From: Thermoplasmatota archaeon
GTDB lineage: Archaea > Thermoplasmatota > E2 > DHVEG-1
Assembly: GCA_016930995.1 (NCBI GenBank)
Contig: JAFGFQ010000093.1
Location: 1 to 26,235, forward strand
Reading direction: 5' to 3'
Length of the DNA stretch: 26,235 bases
Position 1 is the first letter of the stretch; every line of letters starts with the position of its first letter. The position numbers and the translations under genes are program-made. Shown in pieces: positions 25,550-26,235 of the stretch. The notes under the pieces were generated by a model. It was not told the DNA's origin and did not search any database. It worked only from the letters and a program-made list of their open reading frames with translations.

Positions 25550-25773
25550 AAATTACGCAGTTATGTATTTGAATTCTTCGTTTTAAAAATGTGATGAGAA
25601 AAAATAACAAGATGTCCGAACTGGACTCGTGTTCCAAAGGTTCAATCTTTATAGTTTTCTTCAGAGAAAGCCCGTTACTCTGGACTTTTTTTAGTTACTC
25701 TTGAAAAATCATATCAATAAAATTGTTGTATATGTTTGTTTTATTTTGAGATAATAATTGCATGATTAATTGA
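25550..25773. other. AT-rich intergenic region
   Basis: I see no gene here. A 36-codon frame at 25593-25703 lacks a ribosome-binding site and protein-like character. The pyrimidine-rich TGGACTTTTTTTAG near 25680-25694 could terminate the upstream protease transcript. Confidence 0.35.
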
Positions 25774-26042
25774 TTTTTAAAAATCGAAGGTATCTGCGAG
25801 ACGTTCCGTAACTGTTTAAAGGTTGATTTCTGGGATAGTGACCAGATAGCGACAAGATCATATCGTTGTTACGATATAAATCGTTAAGTAAAACACTCAC
25901 CGAAAACGGAAAACAGGAAATCGAACTTTTTACTTAGGATACTGTGGCTGAGAAGACACTCGATGTTTATGACGATCTTAAATATTGCGAGGTTGAAAAA
26001 ACTGCTTCTGGAGCGAGAAAGGATTTACGAGTTGAATACTAA
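25774..26042 (+). pseudogene. Decayed C-terminus of a GT4-like glycosyltransferase
   Basis: Two plus-strand frames together spell a family GT4 glycosyltransferase end. The first frame (from 25774) gives GICETFRNCLKVDFWDSDQIA; near 25850 it shifts into the second, LLRYKSLSKTLTENGKQEIELFT. That frame has TAG at 25935-25937 exactly where these proteins have Trp (F-T-W-D), then continues DTVAEKTLDVYDDL to TAA at 26040-26042. The frameshift and nonsense codon show it is not functional, and no N-terminal half is present nearby. Family assignment rests on pattern recognition alone. Confidence 0.5.
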
Positions 26043-26162
26043 ATATCTTTCCCATAAGAAGGAATAACCGGAGTTGGAGGATACGTATGAGGAGATATGA
26101 TTGTTAGGATTGATTTATGAAGCAACCATTGTTTATGGTATTGTAAGAGAGGAGGTGTAGAA

Positions 26163-26235
26163 ATGACAACTTTTGGGCAACGTGTGAAAAAGGCATGGAA
26201 AAATATCAACGAGATAAAACCGAAGAACAATGAGA
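26163..26235 (+). CDS. 5' end of an unidentified gene (partial)
   Basis: ATG at 26163 follows a near-perfect ribosome-binding site, GAGGAGGTG, five to six bases upstream. The first 24 codons read MTTFGQRVKKAWKNINE and then IKPKNNE before the window ends. A TATA-like TGATTTATGAA lies about 45 bases upstream. The basic, lysine-rich start does not identify a family. Confidence 0.55.
   Translation, partial: MTTFGQRVKKAWKNINEIKPKNNE

Noticed and set aside
25593..25703. 36-codon frame after the protease gene
   Set aside because: No ribosome-binding site or family character is visible.
1..26235. CRISPR array, tRNA, IS element or prophage
   Set aside because: No regularly spaced repeats, cloverleaf, transposase or terminal inverted repeats were found on reading both strands.

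Overview
The window is chromosomal DNA from an archaeon, most likely an uncultured euryarchaeon, possibly of the Thermoplasmatota type. The evidence is archaeal information-processing genes (aIF5B, RpoF/Rpb4, ribosomal protein L21e, archaeal Pus10, Dim1/KsgA, DUF655), the euryarchaeal Hef helicase-nuclease, TATA-box promoters about 25-30 bases upstream of inferred transcript starts, and several large secreted beta-helix and Ig-like proteins. The lineage is inferred from gene content; no rRNA gene is present.

Layout. Positions 1-148 hold the 3' end of an unidentified gene. 323-2046 is a two-gene unit of a CBS-domain protein and a CPA2-type cation:proton antiporter; the antiporter has no ATG/GTG/TTG before its first membrane helix. 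2105-8049 is a minus-strand housekeeping run: Hef, UPF0147, an endonuclease IV-like protein, 6-phospho-3-hexuloisomerase (overlapping its neighbour by ATGA) and aIF5B. After a small plus-strand membrane protein comes a tight minus-strand operon (11719 to 8518): Pus10, L21e, RpoF, DUF655 and KsgA/Dim1, with gaps of 0-18 bases and a T-run terminator.

11.8-16.6 kb is an accessory, mainly exported region: a 53-residue membrane protein, a 121-residue secreted protein, an HExxH metalloprotease with Ig-like repeats and a disturbed start, a signal-peptide/membrane protein of unknown function, and a NosD-like beta-helix protein. 16.8-20.1 kb holds a DUF1015 protein, a NOL1/NOP2/Sun RNA m5C methyltransferase and a LysE-family exporter. 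20.3-21.6 kb is an island of five very small genes (two zinc ribbons, a 46-residue protein, a 71-73-residue membrane protein, a 40-residue coiled coil). 21.7-25.5 kb holds a second beta-helix protein with a C-terminal FPLLRTLLGY tail and a membrane-anchored HExxH metalloprotease with Asp-rich calcium-type repeats. The last 700 bases contain a decayed C-terminus of a GT4-like glycosyltransferase and the first 24 codons of another gene.

Together the left half is translation, rRNA/tRNA modification, transcription and repair. The right half is mostly cell-surface or secreted proteins plus small proteins of unknown role. I see no CRISPR array, tRNA, rRNA or intact mobile element. The points most worth checking are the two genes with abnormal starts, the small-protein island, the possible hairpin RNA at 18.2 kb and the glycosyltransferase remnant.
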